Made by a program: the position numbers and the translations under genes
Assembly (NCBI GenBank): GCA_020726505.1
Contig: JAHLEZ010000048.1
Coordinates: forward strand, 173,320 to 237,319
Source: Leptodontidium sp. MPI-SDFR-AT-0119
Taxonomy: Eukaryota > Ascomycota > Leotiomycetes > Helotiales > Leptodontidiaceae
DNA: 64,000 bases
Direction of reading: 5' to 3'
Part shown: positions 46,837 to 57,601 of the stretch, piece after piece
Numbering within the stretch: position 1 is the stretch's first letter
How the letters are laid out: each line of letters starts with the position of its first letter
The notes under the pieces: model-generated
The model's database searches: none
Seen by the model: the letters and a program-made list of their open reading frames with translations, nothing else
What the model was told of the DNA's origin: nothing

Positions 46837-48449
46837 CTAAATAGCCACATTCGCACAACTAAAAGCGGGTTTAGTTCCCCCCGAATAATCAGCAATAATC
46901 GCCTTAACAGCAGCATATAACCCAGGACCCAGCAAAAACAACCCACAAGCCAAGACAAAAATATGAATAACAGTCATCACACTCCTCCCTGCGCCATTCC
47001 ATAGTTTCCCCTTATACAATTGCCAATACGCCACAGCGAAGAATATGAACCCGAAGAAAGAATCGAACGCCGCTCCGAGCAGGGACAGGAAATCTCCCAT
47101 TGAAGGAACGACTTCCGCGAAGATGAATGCGACCGCCCAGATGAATGCCATGACCGCACCCCAGAGACCCCATCCGATGACCGTGTTGCTGTGTGCGTGG
47201 TGCGAGGTGCCCAGGATGCGGAAATAGATGAATTTCGCCGTGACGTTGGCGTAGATGACTCCAATTACAAGGGTAGGTACGATCACGAAAGCGAATGATC
47301 CTTTCTTATACGCCGTGACGCCCAGACTTCCAAACGCCGGGGCGGTAGAGTATTGCCCCAGATAGCGGAACCCGATGGATGGCGGGACGATGAAGAGGAA
47401 TGTGCTGATTGCCGCGAGCACGGCGAGGGCTTTGGGGAAATCCTGCGGTTTCTCCATCTCGGAGATGAATGTCGGGAAGAGGATCTGCGGAACCCAGAGG
47501 AAAGTTATGTTGAGTACGGCGTTCATGCATGCGATCCAGTCTGTGCCTTTCTGGGGGAAGGCGTAGGTTTTCACTTCCCCGAGGGTAGGGTAGTTGCCTC
47601 CGTAGCCGTAGAGAGGGGCATCTTCTATGCCGGCAAAGATGAGGAAGAGGAGAATCGCGATACCCATGCAGAATGCGGAGAACATGGACATGAATGAGAC
47701 GTGGTTGAGGGTTCGTGGGAGGGACATTATCACGCCCATTATGGTGGTGATTACGCTGAATACTACGGTACAGAGCGAGTGGTCCGAAAGGGTGTTGAGG
47801 ACTTTGGCTCCAGTGAGGACGTGAAAACCAATCAAGATTATGTTGTTGGCAAGGAGCATGAATGCTGTGAATTCGTATGCAATACGAGATTTTCCAAAGG
47901 CGTAGTAGCCGAAATCACCTGGTTCGTGTGAGCTGAAGGTCTGTGAGACAGGAGACGGGGCATGGAGAGACTTACAGATGTCTCTGATTTGAGGGTGCTT
48001 CATGATGAATTTGTGCATGGTTATGGATGTAATCCAGAATAGAATTCCTGCTACCACCATGGTGATTATTCCTGGGACCCATCCCAATACGCTGGATATA
48101 TTGTTTAGCTTTCGTTCTGTTTGGGTTTTGAGGAAAGGGAGGCTCACGAGAGCGACCAGGTTTGAGCCATGATGGCCAAACACACTTGGTCTCCAGCAAG
48201 AAGCCAGGCAGCTCTCTGCCATGACATCGTTCGGAGCTTGATATCATGTTGGTGATCTATCTCAAATTGTTAGCACCGTTTACTTAGGTCTACTTTTCAA
48301 GGGGTTCTGCGTATGCTCTTCTTACCTTCGATGACCAAAGCAGTGATGGTATCAATAGAATCCGACTCATTCCCCGATTCAAGGACACCAGGATTTGCAA
48401 GAACTGGATCTTTCTTATCCTCGCCAATATAGGCAGGTGATGTAGACAT
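46837..48449 (-). CDS. Amino-acid permease of the AAAP (Aa_trans) family
   Basis: Four exons: 48326-48449, 48148-48256, 47976-48091, 46837-47918, giving 476 residues. All joins keep frame and rebuild the family opening KLRTMSWQRAAWLLAGDQV. AAAP proteins are proton-coupled amino-acid transporters of the plasma or vacuolar membrane. About eleven hydrophobic segments are visible, among them GWVPGIITMVVAGILFWITS, FVIVPTLVIGVIYANVTAKF and the closing pair near the C-terminus. Residues 1-45 are acidic and hydrophilic, suiting a cytosolic N-terminus. Fungal relatives include the neutral amino-acid permease mtr of Neurospora. Substrate cannot be told from sequence alone. Confidence 0.88.
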
Positions 48450-49357
48450 GATGAAGTGCGGTCACTAATTATCTCAAATCCGTGTATCCTCACTAGGTAG
48501 ATCAGCTGTCGGACCAGACTGGTGGTACAGAACAAGAGAAGACCGGGTCCTGTCGAAAGTGAGATCTGCAGGCCCTTATGTATGTCCTTGCTACCTAGCA
48601 CGGCAGTCTAGGTCCCCACAGCTGCAGCTGAGAACATCCTCTGCATTACAGCTGCAGCAGGCATTATCACGCCTTCTACCCTAGTGTTGATACGGGGATA
48701 TAAGCGAGCAGGGGGCGACCTGAGCTTCCCAGAAGCCGGGCCAGGGAAGGGACAACATGCCCCGTTTTTAGCTAGGGGCTTCCAGAACGCCTCTCAGACG
48801 TCTTCTCTAAATTGTGCACCCATCTGATTTGATAGGAACGAAACCCGTGCCGCTAAACTGCTTAATTGCACGCCCCTTGATTGGCTGCGCAGATGCACCC
48901 TTTTCCCGTGGCGCCGGGACGACCGAATATGAGACCTGGAGGCGGGCATTGTGGGTTGTGATAAGATGCGATAAGCTTCCCAGCCAGTGAACCAAGCCAA
49001 TCGAGAGCTTCTCTGGATATGATTCGAGCCGGGTGCCTCCTCGAGACTCGTGAATTAAGTGAGATGTATGTGTGCATACCAAGGATATGCTTGTTGTGTT
49101 AGAGACCGACAACTAAAAAAGTTAATTTGGAGGGGTTGGAAAGATTTGCTTATGATTGAAGCAACGAATAATCCCACTCGATTTCTCTGAATAATTAGTT
49201 TCGTAGATAGAGCGTTTCGTAACTTTTATCAGAGTTTGCAAAGTGCTCATAATGCGGCGGAATCGCGTGCTTCGGTAGTGTGGTTGGGCGGGGAGTCTAG
49301 ATTCGATGTACGGACTACAGAGCCCGAGTGCTGGAGTCAATCCACCACCACAGTCAG
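48450..49357. other. Intergenic
   Basis: CAGCTG/CTGCAG motifs cluster at about 48,620-48,660. No gene recognised. Confidence 0.45.
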
Positions 49358-49637
49358 CTAGCGAGAAGGAGAAAGATCCAGGCTTCCTTCTGCAAAAGAT
49401 TCTTCATCTGCCTTAAGAGGTTTGCGAGGTGATGTGATCCAATTCATTATGTCATCCAGCAAGTTGCTCAGCTTTGCAGTCGTGTAAATGATTTGTTGAA
49501 TGGAAGTTTCGCCATGTCGTTGAAGACTCCACGTTGCCCAGGACGTCAAGCTTCGTGGCTCCCAGCTTGGCTGACTTGGCTTTGTTGAGGCGGGATTGGC
49601 TAAGCAAGCTTGATTGGGATCGTGATGTTTTGATCAA
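49358..49637 (-). pseudogene. Possible gene relic
   Basis: Two overlapping minus-strand frames give protein-like pieces: an upstream one with LGATKLDVLGNVESSTTWR and a downstream one with IIYTTAKLSNLLDDIMNWI ending in a stop at 49358. They look like one helical protein broken by a frame change. Family unknown; a helical fungal self-recognition domain is conceivable but not shown. Confidence 0.28.
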
Positions 49638-49664
49638 AAGAAAGACACTGTACCTCCTCTTGCG

Positions 49665-50549
49665 TTGCCGGAATGGATCGGGCTGGAAATATTAGGCTTT
49701 TCCATAGCTATCTACAAGACCATGCAGCGAAGGGCCCAGGTAAGGTCCTACCTTGGCAGGTCATTTGAACAAAGTCATGTGACTTTGGAGGTATTGGTTT
49801 TTTTTATAATATGTAAGACAACAGGCCTCTGCCTGACAAGAGAAAGTGGGAAAGTGATAGGGCTATACGGATTTGTCTTATCAGAGATAGCTCTGGGATA
49901 TGAAGCAGCTTCATTGGCCCCCGAATAATAAGTCAAGCGACTCCCGTCCTTCTTTCCGGTACCGAGAGCATGTCAACATCCATACAGTGCAACTATACTC
50001 TGGCCGCACTTTCAGCCGCTGCGGTTTGACCGTAATACAGCCTACGATAATTTACGAGGGGTTCTTGAATTGGGTTTGGGGCTATCGACGGGTGCAACAT
50101 TATCCCTGCTGATGGTTCATGAGATCATGAGATGTGGAGACGGAAAAGACAAACGGGAACAGGAAATGGTACAGTGCAGTCATTGAGTTTCGAATTAAAG
50201 AGTACGCAGGGAGTACTGGGAAGGCTATCGCGCTGTCATGCATTTATGCATTCCCAGGCTCATCTGTCTTGTATCAAGTTGAACTTCGCCTGTTTAATTC
50301 TCAGAAAACTGTTTCGTATCACATTTTCTATTTACTGTGTCTTTATCAACAATATACATCACAGTGAAACCTGATGTCGCAGCTTTCGTGGCTTTTCAAT
50401 TGCCTGTGAATAATCCAGTCGTGAACAAGCTCGCATGATGGAAATTCACCACTCCAAGAACACTCATAGCTTGAAGGTTATGAGATCTGTGAATCTACGA
50501 AGCTATGTCTTTTTATAATTTCTAAGAATCCGACATCTCCTAGAGCGCC
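49665..50549. other. Intergenic
   Basis: Short frames only; nothing supported. Confidence 0.45.
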
Positions 50550-50762
50550 TCACTTCAAGAACTCTGCCAACTTCATGCAACTGCTGCAGAGAACTTCCTC
50601 AGTCCCATCAATACCCACAAAGCGGGAGCCTCGATGAAGATCAAAAATTGAAGAGTTCAAGACACTTTGCTTGAGCCACGAGTTCACCATCAAACCAAGC
50701 TTACGCACACTCGAAATTTTTGAAGGCCGCACAAGGCCACGGCGCCGCACTCTGGGTGTCAT
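50550..50762 (-). CDS. Hypothetical 70-residue protein, doubtful
   Basis: Starts with ATG (MTPRVRRRGLVRPSKISSVR) and ends with VLCSSCMKLAEFLK. The closing CxxC-containing stretch resembles the beginning of some fungal HET-type proteins, so it may be the stump of a longer gene. No splice continuation found. Confidence 0.3.
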   Translation of the reverse strand: MTPRVRRRGLVRPSKISSVRKLGLMVNSWLKQSVLNSSIFDLHRGSRFVGIDGTEEVLCSSCMKLAEFLK

Positions 50763-51178
50763 TTGCTATCCAGCGAAGATCAGTGGATATCATCAGCTTG
50801 CTTACGCAGCCTTGGCGTTCTCGGTAAATCCACGCTAACGCCCCTTTCAAAACAAATCTCGACATATCTTCGAGGCTCTTTTTTCTTCGACATCAATTCC
50901 TAGGCGCGCGCCATCTTGCTGCAATTCACAGTCATCTCCACCTTTCAAAGACTTTAATACTGCTGCTCTTGAGTCGCGCCAGCTCTACAATATCTTTATT
51001 CACGGTCACACTCGAAACCCTAGAACTAGCCAAAAATTCAAGGCCATACTCATATCTTCATTTCTATCGAACTCACCACTTCAACGCAGTGCTATCTCAG
51101 ACGGATAACACTTCAATAACCCTCTCCCACTCCCCAAAATTTTCAAGCTGTCAACTACCTCAAGCGTCCTAAGAAGCA
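50763..51178. other. Upstream region of the triple SANT-like gene
   Basis: Contains a pyrimidine-rich leader from about 50,940. No other gene. Confidence 0.45.
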
Positions 51179-52642
51179 ATGACTGGTCTAAGATGGGAGG
51201 AGGCCGAACTGGAGACACTCGAGTTCTTCGTCAAGAAGAGGGAAGAGCATCATGAAGCTTTGGCCCAAAGCGGCGAGCGGGAGAGAGGCGGAGAACGAAA
51301 ATGGACATGGTCTCATATTGCAAAAAATATGCAAAAGGTCGCTGAGCGAGATGGGTGGGAGTTCAACAGAAGATACGAAGCTAACAACTGCAACATTGCT
51401 TGGCAGTCTTTTCAAGCGCGCAAATTATTTGAGACCAAAGTCGAAGATAATAGTGATGCTATGGACGGCGTCGAGTCGCACCTCAAGCAAGAACACGGCA
51501 CGGGCATAACTGTCGATGCTCTCCAAATCGAACCGACTATCCATATTGATGGAAGCCCAGCACCTGCCATCACTCAATCTCGCGCTACATCTCATGTTGC
51601 TACAAACGATCCGCCTCAAGAGCTTCAGGTCAGATTCGAAAATGGGATGGATCATTCAGTTGATGTCCGCTTCGACGCCACAGCAAATACAATCACGATC
51701 ACCCCGAAGTCTTGTGCTCCTGCAGCTGACAAAGGATCAGAGAGCGAAGCGCGCATCAAGGCTGAGCAAGCAGCAGATCAGGCTCTCGACTACCATCCCT
51801 TTGACGAAACCGCCCGAGTCCTCACGTTCTCACTCAATTCCACCCCTGCACCATTTTCGAATCTGATGGAAGATGTCCACAGAATAGAGAGACAGGGAAG
51901 ATCGGCAAGCCCAACTCCATCTTTCCGATATGTGGCACCTACACGCGTGAATGCACGATGGGAGGATCATGAAGTTGAGGCACTCACATGGTTTGTGAAG
52001 AAGAGAGAAGAGGAGCGCAGTTTCGGTAGACGCCATGCGCGGGCTAGAAATTGGACGTGGGAAGTCATTGCAGCAAAGATGAACAAAGTAGCTGCGAGAG
52101 ATGAATGGGATAGTGGTAGAGTTTACACTGCTGGTAACTGCTACGGAGCATGGAACACCATGTCAACCCGCCTGCCTACTTCTCGGCCCAGCATATCTCG
52201 TCGACACAATACAGGTACCAGAGCTCCTGCTGCTGCGTCAAGAACCGGATTTGCGCAAATCGGCGATACAGTGGGGGCGGCAATTCCAGATACCATCAAT
52301 GGCCCTCCGCCTCCTGGACCCAATGCTAGAGTCAACATCGCTCCGTACCACTGGTTGCCAGCCGAGCGAGAGGCATTGCACGATGTCTACGTTTTCAGCA
52401 GGATTGCCGAAAACAAGCTCTTGAGTCGTGGAGAATGTCGGAGACGAGGCAACTGGACTTGGACAATGGTGGCTACAGAGATGAATCGGCGTTCCCAAGG
52501 TGCTCCGTGGAGCGTTGGTCGGGTCTACGATCAGAGCAACTGCTACAACATGATCAAGTACGAAAAGGACAATTTCAACTTGAAAGGAAACGTGCAACCA
52601 TTGGAACCAGACGAAAAAGCCGAAGATGGAGACGAATTTTAG
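51179..52642 (+). CDS. Protein with three Myb/SANT-like repeats
   Basis: Single exon, 487 residues. Three diverged copies of one helical module lie at about residues 5-78, 259-330 and 390-465. Each begins with a Trp-containing helix (RWEEAELETLEFFVKKRE; RWEDHEVEALTWFVKKREEE; HWLPAEREALHDVY). Each then has a WTW-IA/MVA-MN block (for example NWTWEVIAAKMNKVAARDEW), an R-x-Y segment and a closing NC motif. The spacing of tryptophans and the three-helix pattern fit Myb/SANT-like DNA-binding domains. The linkers are hydrophilic and Ala/Ser/Pro-rich. Repeats 1 and 2 are closest to one another. A single-repeat relative lies 750 bp downstream. Chromatin or DNA binding is likely; targets unknown. Confidence 0.72.
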   Translation: MTGLRWEEAELETLEFFVKKREEHHEALAQSGERERGGERKWTWSHIAKNMQKVAERDGWEFNRRYEANNCNIAWQSFQARKLFETKVEDNSDAMDGVESHLKQEHGTGITVDALQIEPTIHIDGSPAPAITQSRATSHVATNDPPQELQVRFENGMDHSVDVRFDATANTITITPKSCAPAADKGSESEARIKAEQAADQALDYHPFDETARVLTFSLNSTPAPFSNLMEDVHRIERQGRSASPTPSFRYVAPTRVNARWEDHEVEALTWFVKKREEERSFGRRHARARNWTWEVIAAKMNKVAARDEWDSGRVYTAGNCYGAWNTMSTRLPTSRPSISRRHNTGTRAPAAASRTGFAQIGDTVGAAIPDTINGPPPPGPNARVNIAPYHWLPAEREALHDVYVFSRIAENKLLSRGECRRRGNWTWTMVATEMNRRSQGAPWSVGRVYDQSNCYNMIKYEKDNFNLKGNVQPLEPDEKAEDGDEF

Positions 52643-53394
52643 GATACGCGGTTTGGGGGGATTTCAACATTGGCGAGGATGAAAGTGGAGTGGATATATG
52701 CATGGATCTTTTCTGGCGGTATTTGAAGGTGACTACGGGTGCGCAGAAAGACAACCTAGGGAATCACTCTCAGTGTTCTATCTGAGATGCGCATCGGTAA
52801 CGGATCTGATATCAGATTATGCATTGATTCTTGCAGGATTTACTCCAGAGTCAGGGGAATAGAGGATAATCGGTGTTCAACCACCACCCAGCCGAATCAT
52901 CATCAACCCTAAACTTGGTTAGATTAGCATTGGTATTCTCCTTAACAAAACAAGCAATTCTTTTACAGCATCTTTGTATCAATTTCTAAAAGGCATGCTA
53001 ATGAACAGTGAAGTAAATAGTTGGTTCTTTGTCCTACTCCCAGAAGAATAAAACGAAGCCACAATCCATGACCGATTTTACAATGGCCTTTGATAAAAGT
53101 GCAACTAAAGCAAACCTGTTAATAATTAACACAAAGATTTCCGAAAGAATTGACCTCTCATGAAAGAAAATCAACAATGGAGTTGTGAATGTCCATGCTA
53201 GAATTTCTCAACTGTTTAGCTGACTTTCGAGATCATAAATACCCTACGATCTTGCCCTCTGTTCAACCGAAACCATATCAGCACATATCCTCTTACCTAA
53301 CTCACCTGCCTTATATTACTTCTTACCATCAATACTCACCATTTTTGCTCGTCCTTGCTCCTTCACAGTCCATCAAACCCCAAATTACTCAATC
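52643..53394. other. Intergenic between two SANT-like genes
   Basis: No coding signal. A TATA-like AAATACCC precedes the downstream gene by about 160 bp. Confidence 0.45.
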
Positions 53395-53733
53395 ATGAGC
53401 TCTTGCACCCGCACAACCCGTACGGCGCTGGCGCCACCAACAAACTGGACAGCCGCAGAGAAAGATACCCTCCTCACCGTCTACAGACAGAGTGGACTCC
53501 ACCGAGGAGAGGACCACCCATTCAGTGGAAGTTGGAGTAAAGTAGCAAGAGAGATGGCTTATCGTGCTCGCCTGGAGCCAGGGTTGTCTGTCGGGAGGAC
53601 ATACACTGAGGAGAACTGCAGACGTGTTGTGGAAGAAGACTGGTCTTTCTTCCATGCACCTAGCGAGATGCAAAAGAATGCTGGGCAAATGAGGTCGAAT
53701 GCTGAAATGCGCGATATGACTGCTAGAGCCTGA
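53395..53733 (+). CDS. Small single-repeat Myb/SANT-like protein
   Basis: Single exon, 112 residues. Residues about 16-82 form one module like those of the gene upstream: NWTAAEKDTLLTVYRQSG, then GSWSKVAREMAYRA, SVGRTYTEENC and a closing Trp-Phe-Phe. Nearest in pattern to repeat 3 of the neighbour. The rest is short and hydrophilic. It probably arose by local duplication of part of the larger gene, or the reverse. A one-module protein could compete for the same DNA site, but that is conjecture. Confidence 0.62.
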   Translation: MSSCTRTTRTALAPPTNWTAAEKDTLLTVYRQSGLHRGEDHPFSGSWSKVAREMAYRARLEPGLSVGRTYTEENCRRVVEEDWSFFHAPSEMQKNAGQMRSNAEMRDMTARA

Positions 53734-54005
53734 GAGACAAGAATGATCTTGATCGGAATGATAGTTAGATCGGTGCGCATATATAATATACAATTATTGA
53801 TTGATCTTCAAAATCGTCTTACTTTTTGAGACATGTATTATAGCTCGTTTTAGTGAGTGAATGTTTAAATACGATTTTTGTTGGACTTTACAAAAATTAC
53901 TTATACACGTGTTTGAAATATAACTTTTCTAAACTTATTATTGTTGATCGGTATCATACGAGATCAAAGGTATTAAGTTTAGGGAAGCGACGTTTATTCT
54001 AACTT

Positions 54006-55975
54006 TCACATCTTGACTAGATCAACATTTCTTTCAGCCCATCTCGTCTGCGCCTCAAAATCCGCCCGCTCTTTTCCAGTAAAGGTTTTCAATCCTTCCT
54101 CCCTAAGCTCAGCGAACATCTCAAGTGCCTGGTCATATGTCGCATTGGAAGTCCATCCATCGCGGCTAACGAACCCAGCTAATGAATCCCAAAAATCTGC
54201 TCGCTCATTCCACCCCTCACCGTCCTTGTAATGAGCCTGCAACTCCTCTTCTGTGAAGTGTATTGGACAAGGACTGTCGAAGCCTAATTCGTCCCAATCC
54301 CTGTGTATTTTGAATGTGTTAATAGTATTCTTAACATGCCAGAACGAGGAGTGAACGAACCGTTCGAGTCGTATAAGGCATTGCCGAAACGGTATAATAT
54401 CTCCATCCCAAGTGTTCGCAGCAAACTGTACTGTTTCTCTTCTTGGTCGCCCACGATGCATGCGGAGAATCTCGCTGATCAATGCATTCTTCGTCTCGGT
54501 TTCCGTTTCGTAAGTGTATAGGACAATAGACTTTTCAACCTGCCTTCTCGTGCGAGCCTTTTCATCGCCCTCGAGGGTCTCGTAATTCTCTGGAAGCTTT
54601 AGCAGCACCTTCCCATTATAATCCATGACTTTCGGATGCCGGAATTGAAGGAACAGGGGGCCAGCCCATGTATCCTGCCAGTCAATGAGACTAGTAATTC
54701 GATTGCCTTCCACGAAGAGATTTGCGGAATGAATATCCCAGTGCCAAAGGGTGGAGCCGGAAAGCTTCTTTTTGGGGGGCAAAAGGTATGGTATAATACG
54801 CAAGAACATTTTGTAGAGTGAAATGTGAGAACTGGGCGAATTCTGAGCTTCAGATGCGACAAATATATCGTTTGGTGGTTTTGGAACAGCAAAGCTACTT
54901 ATCCAAGCAATCTCCCGATTAGCTATCGCTGTCAGATAATCCTGTGGGCTTTCCCCTACACATTGGCATCAGCAGAATATAATAATACCTGAATGTAAAC
55001 AGGTCGAACTTACAAGGGCCTCTGTCAATGGCCATCGACGCACGTTTCCCATTCCAGAAATCTCTGTCCACAACTGGTCCAATGACGAAACGCTTCTCCA
55101 CAACTCCTTTCAATTCTGCAGAAATATCGCCCACAACCTTGGCTGCTTCACAGCCTGGAAATGCATCGCTTGCGAAGTAAATATTGCCATACCTTGTGTA
55201 AAGTTAGTGTCATTCTGGTACCATTCCCCCCCACGAGATACAAACCGTGTGAAAGACACTGAGAGCAGCTTCTTCTCAATTTCAACTAAGCCCTTCACGA
55301 TTTCCGTTTTGTCAGAAATTGTTTTGCTGTCCCAGACGTCCTCTAGCTGTATCCCTGGTGCCTCCTCCATGATAATATACTCAGCATCTACAGGATTATT
55401 TGCTGCTGCGCTCCAAGCGAAAACCTTTGGAACGGGGATGTTGAGTACGGTTCTAGCCTAGGGGAGGGTACAGTATTAGTCGATATCCTCCTGTCACAGC
55501 AATGACAGAGAAATCTCACAAAATCCATGGTTGCAACTTCAGAAGCAGTCGTCTTCTGGGTAGGGCCGGCGTTCGGGTTCGGTAAGCGTGCAATCGCAAC
55601 AGAACCGTTGTCCATGACCAGCCGGAACACCTTGTTGTATCCACCTTCAGCGAGTTTGGTTATGGATACACAGCATTGCGCTCCTACACTTTCAGCTGCG
55701 ATGCGTTGAAGTTCTTGCACATTGAATGCGACGAATCGCTCACGTCGCTGGCTCTCTTCATCCCATAGCCAGCGGCCACTCGTGTAGTGAAAGAAGTGCT
55801 CATGTGGCGAGGTTGAATTCGTAGACATTGTTCGTGGCAGATTGTGGCGGATACTAGACTTGCTGGAAACGAAGTGGGACAAAATGTGTGGCGGAACACA
55901 ATCTCCGAACGGCAATGCTTGAGCAATGAGGGACCTAAGTAGAGGTCGATGAAGAATGCGAGCAAGGTGAGGCAT
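54006..55975 (-). CDS. AIM9: AIM9-type aminoglycoside-phosphotransferase-like kinase, mitochondrial
   Basis: Four exons: 55520-55975, 55246-55457, 55014-55192, 54006-54955, giving 598 residues with all joins in frame. The chosen start (MPHLARILHRPLLRSLIAQA) gives a basic amphipathic targeting peptide; alternatives are Met at 56065 and 55828. The family opening FFHYTSGRWLWDEESQRRE is present at about residue 61. The kinase core has a Gly-rich loop (KLAEGGYNKVFRL), a Met-Glu-Glu hinge (YIIMEEAPG), a catalytic loop reading HWDIHSANLFV and a metal-binding IDWQ. Yeast Aim9 is a mitochondrial protein of unknown substrate linked to mitochondrial inheritance. The catalytic Asp and Asn are conserved, so the enzyme may be active. 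Confidence 0.85.
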
Positions 55976-57601
55976 TTGCGCTAGGATAATACGTCGCAAT
56001 GGGATTGGAATATCGCAGATGGGGGATTCAATTGAACCAAGGGGTTTGGAGCGATCACTTATCATTGAGGCGCTAATGCAGCCTTACGAGGCCTGGAGGC
56101 AGAGGTCTGTGCGCTACAGGGCATTTTACAGCCAAATAAAAAAATGATACTTCTCACGTAAAAGCGCTATTGAAAATTCTAGTTAGAAGGATGATAGATA
56201 TTCTTCATATTAACCGTGAATTTGAACAATAAACAAAAAGGCTAAGCATTCGTTCACTTATTGAACGGTAAAATCACCGACTTTGGAATTTTTAAGCCTG
56301 AAAGTGCCTCGCTAAGCCGCCTGTAGACCACAGACCCATACCTCCAGGCCTCGTAAGCGAGGAAACCTGATGCTAGACTGGCAGGACTGAGAGGTCGACA
56401 TTTAGAAATGTGAGCCGGTGAAGAACGGAATGGTTTCGGGCGTTAGCTCCAGTGCCTGCCAAACTGAGTGCGCAAACCAGTTTGAGTGTGCAAACCATGT
56501 GGAGTGACATATAGTTTGAGGGAGAGTCGGTTGTCGAGAATCTGTCCACTGCGATCAGCGAGCGGAGCGCGACGAATTTAAGAAATAAAATGAACCCCCC
56601 CTTTTTTTTTACCACGAGCACCTTGAGGTACGGACCTAGAATTAGTTCTAGTGCTTGAGTAGGCGACACGCGCGCATCGACGCCTTCCTAGAGGTTGTTT
56701 CCGGGCGAGTGATACTAGATGCTATAGATGCGGATAATACCGAGGAACGTTGTTACTTCTGCTTCCAGCAGAGTGGGGACGGCATGGTTGGACTGAGATG
56801 TTGCAACTACTGGTTTTCAGGCTATTTGAGAGGAGGTGTGGCCGCCGAACTGGCTCCTTGTTGGAATTAATGTGACAGTGAAATAGCAGGTTGGTCGAGG
56901 TATACGAAAGTGTGATTACAAAACTAGCGCTTTGATAGAGGCGTGGTAGCAAAATAATAGCTTGCTGGAAATTGTGTCACAACAGAACTGGCTGCTTGCC
57001 CGAGGATGCAAGAACATCACTGAAAAATAGCTACTCGATAAAGGGGTGGTATTGAAACTAGCCCGCTGTTGGAAATCGTGTAGCGCCAGATCTAGTTGCT
57101 TGATGGATGAAAAAGGTGTGATTGCAGAAGTGGCTCTTAGGTTTTGGAAAAAGACTTTGGGGAGCCCTCTCCGAAGCCCCCCCGCCCCCCCCCCCCCTCC
57201 CCTAAGTCAATGTGCCCTGATTCGTTTGCATCCTGCTTTCACATACTTTATGCTACACCGTGGAGAGGTCTATTTAGCTGGAACCAGGTTCCCCGAAGTT
57301 TAGAATAGTTCGCGAGCGCAATACTGAGCTTAAAGCGTAAAACCATGTCAGAGTCGAGTTTTGGGAAAGTCACAGGCTATAAATAAACATAGTTTTGTGA
57401 TTGGAACATCTGATTCTTTTCTAATTCAAGAGGGGTATTTCAAGACGAAAATGCAACTGCTCATTCCCGTCCGTCTACAGGCCAAGAAGCATCACATTGT
57501 TAGTCGCGGAGAATCTTATGTGCCCTAAGCTGCTCTGTTCTGTGCGATCGATCGGAGGCTAGCTGAATTCTATATTCTATCTATGCATTCAATAAACAAA
57601 T
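55976..57601. other. Intergenic with long C-runs
   Basis: No coding signal. Contains a T10 run at about 56,600 and a long C-rich run at about 57,178-57,202. The DNA between 56,100 and 57,500 is otherwise featureless. Confidence 0.5.

Noticed and set aside
47353..47697. 114-codon plus-strand frame antisense to the amino-acid permease
   Set aside because: Shadow of the permease exon on the other strand.
49000..49090. Possible tRNA gene suggested by GATTCGAGCC
   Set aside because: No cloverleaf could be folded and no A-box lies at the right distance. No tRNA or rRNA gene was found anywhere in the window.
57178..57202. Long C-run as a functional element
   Set aside because: Simple homopolymer tract with no associated gene or structure; likely slippage or assembly noise.
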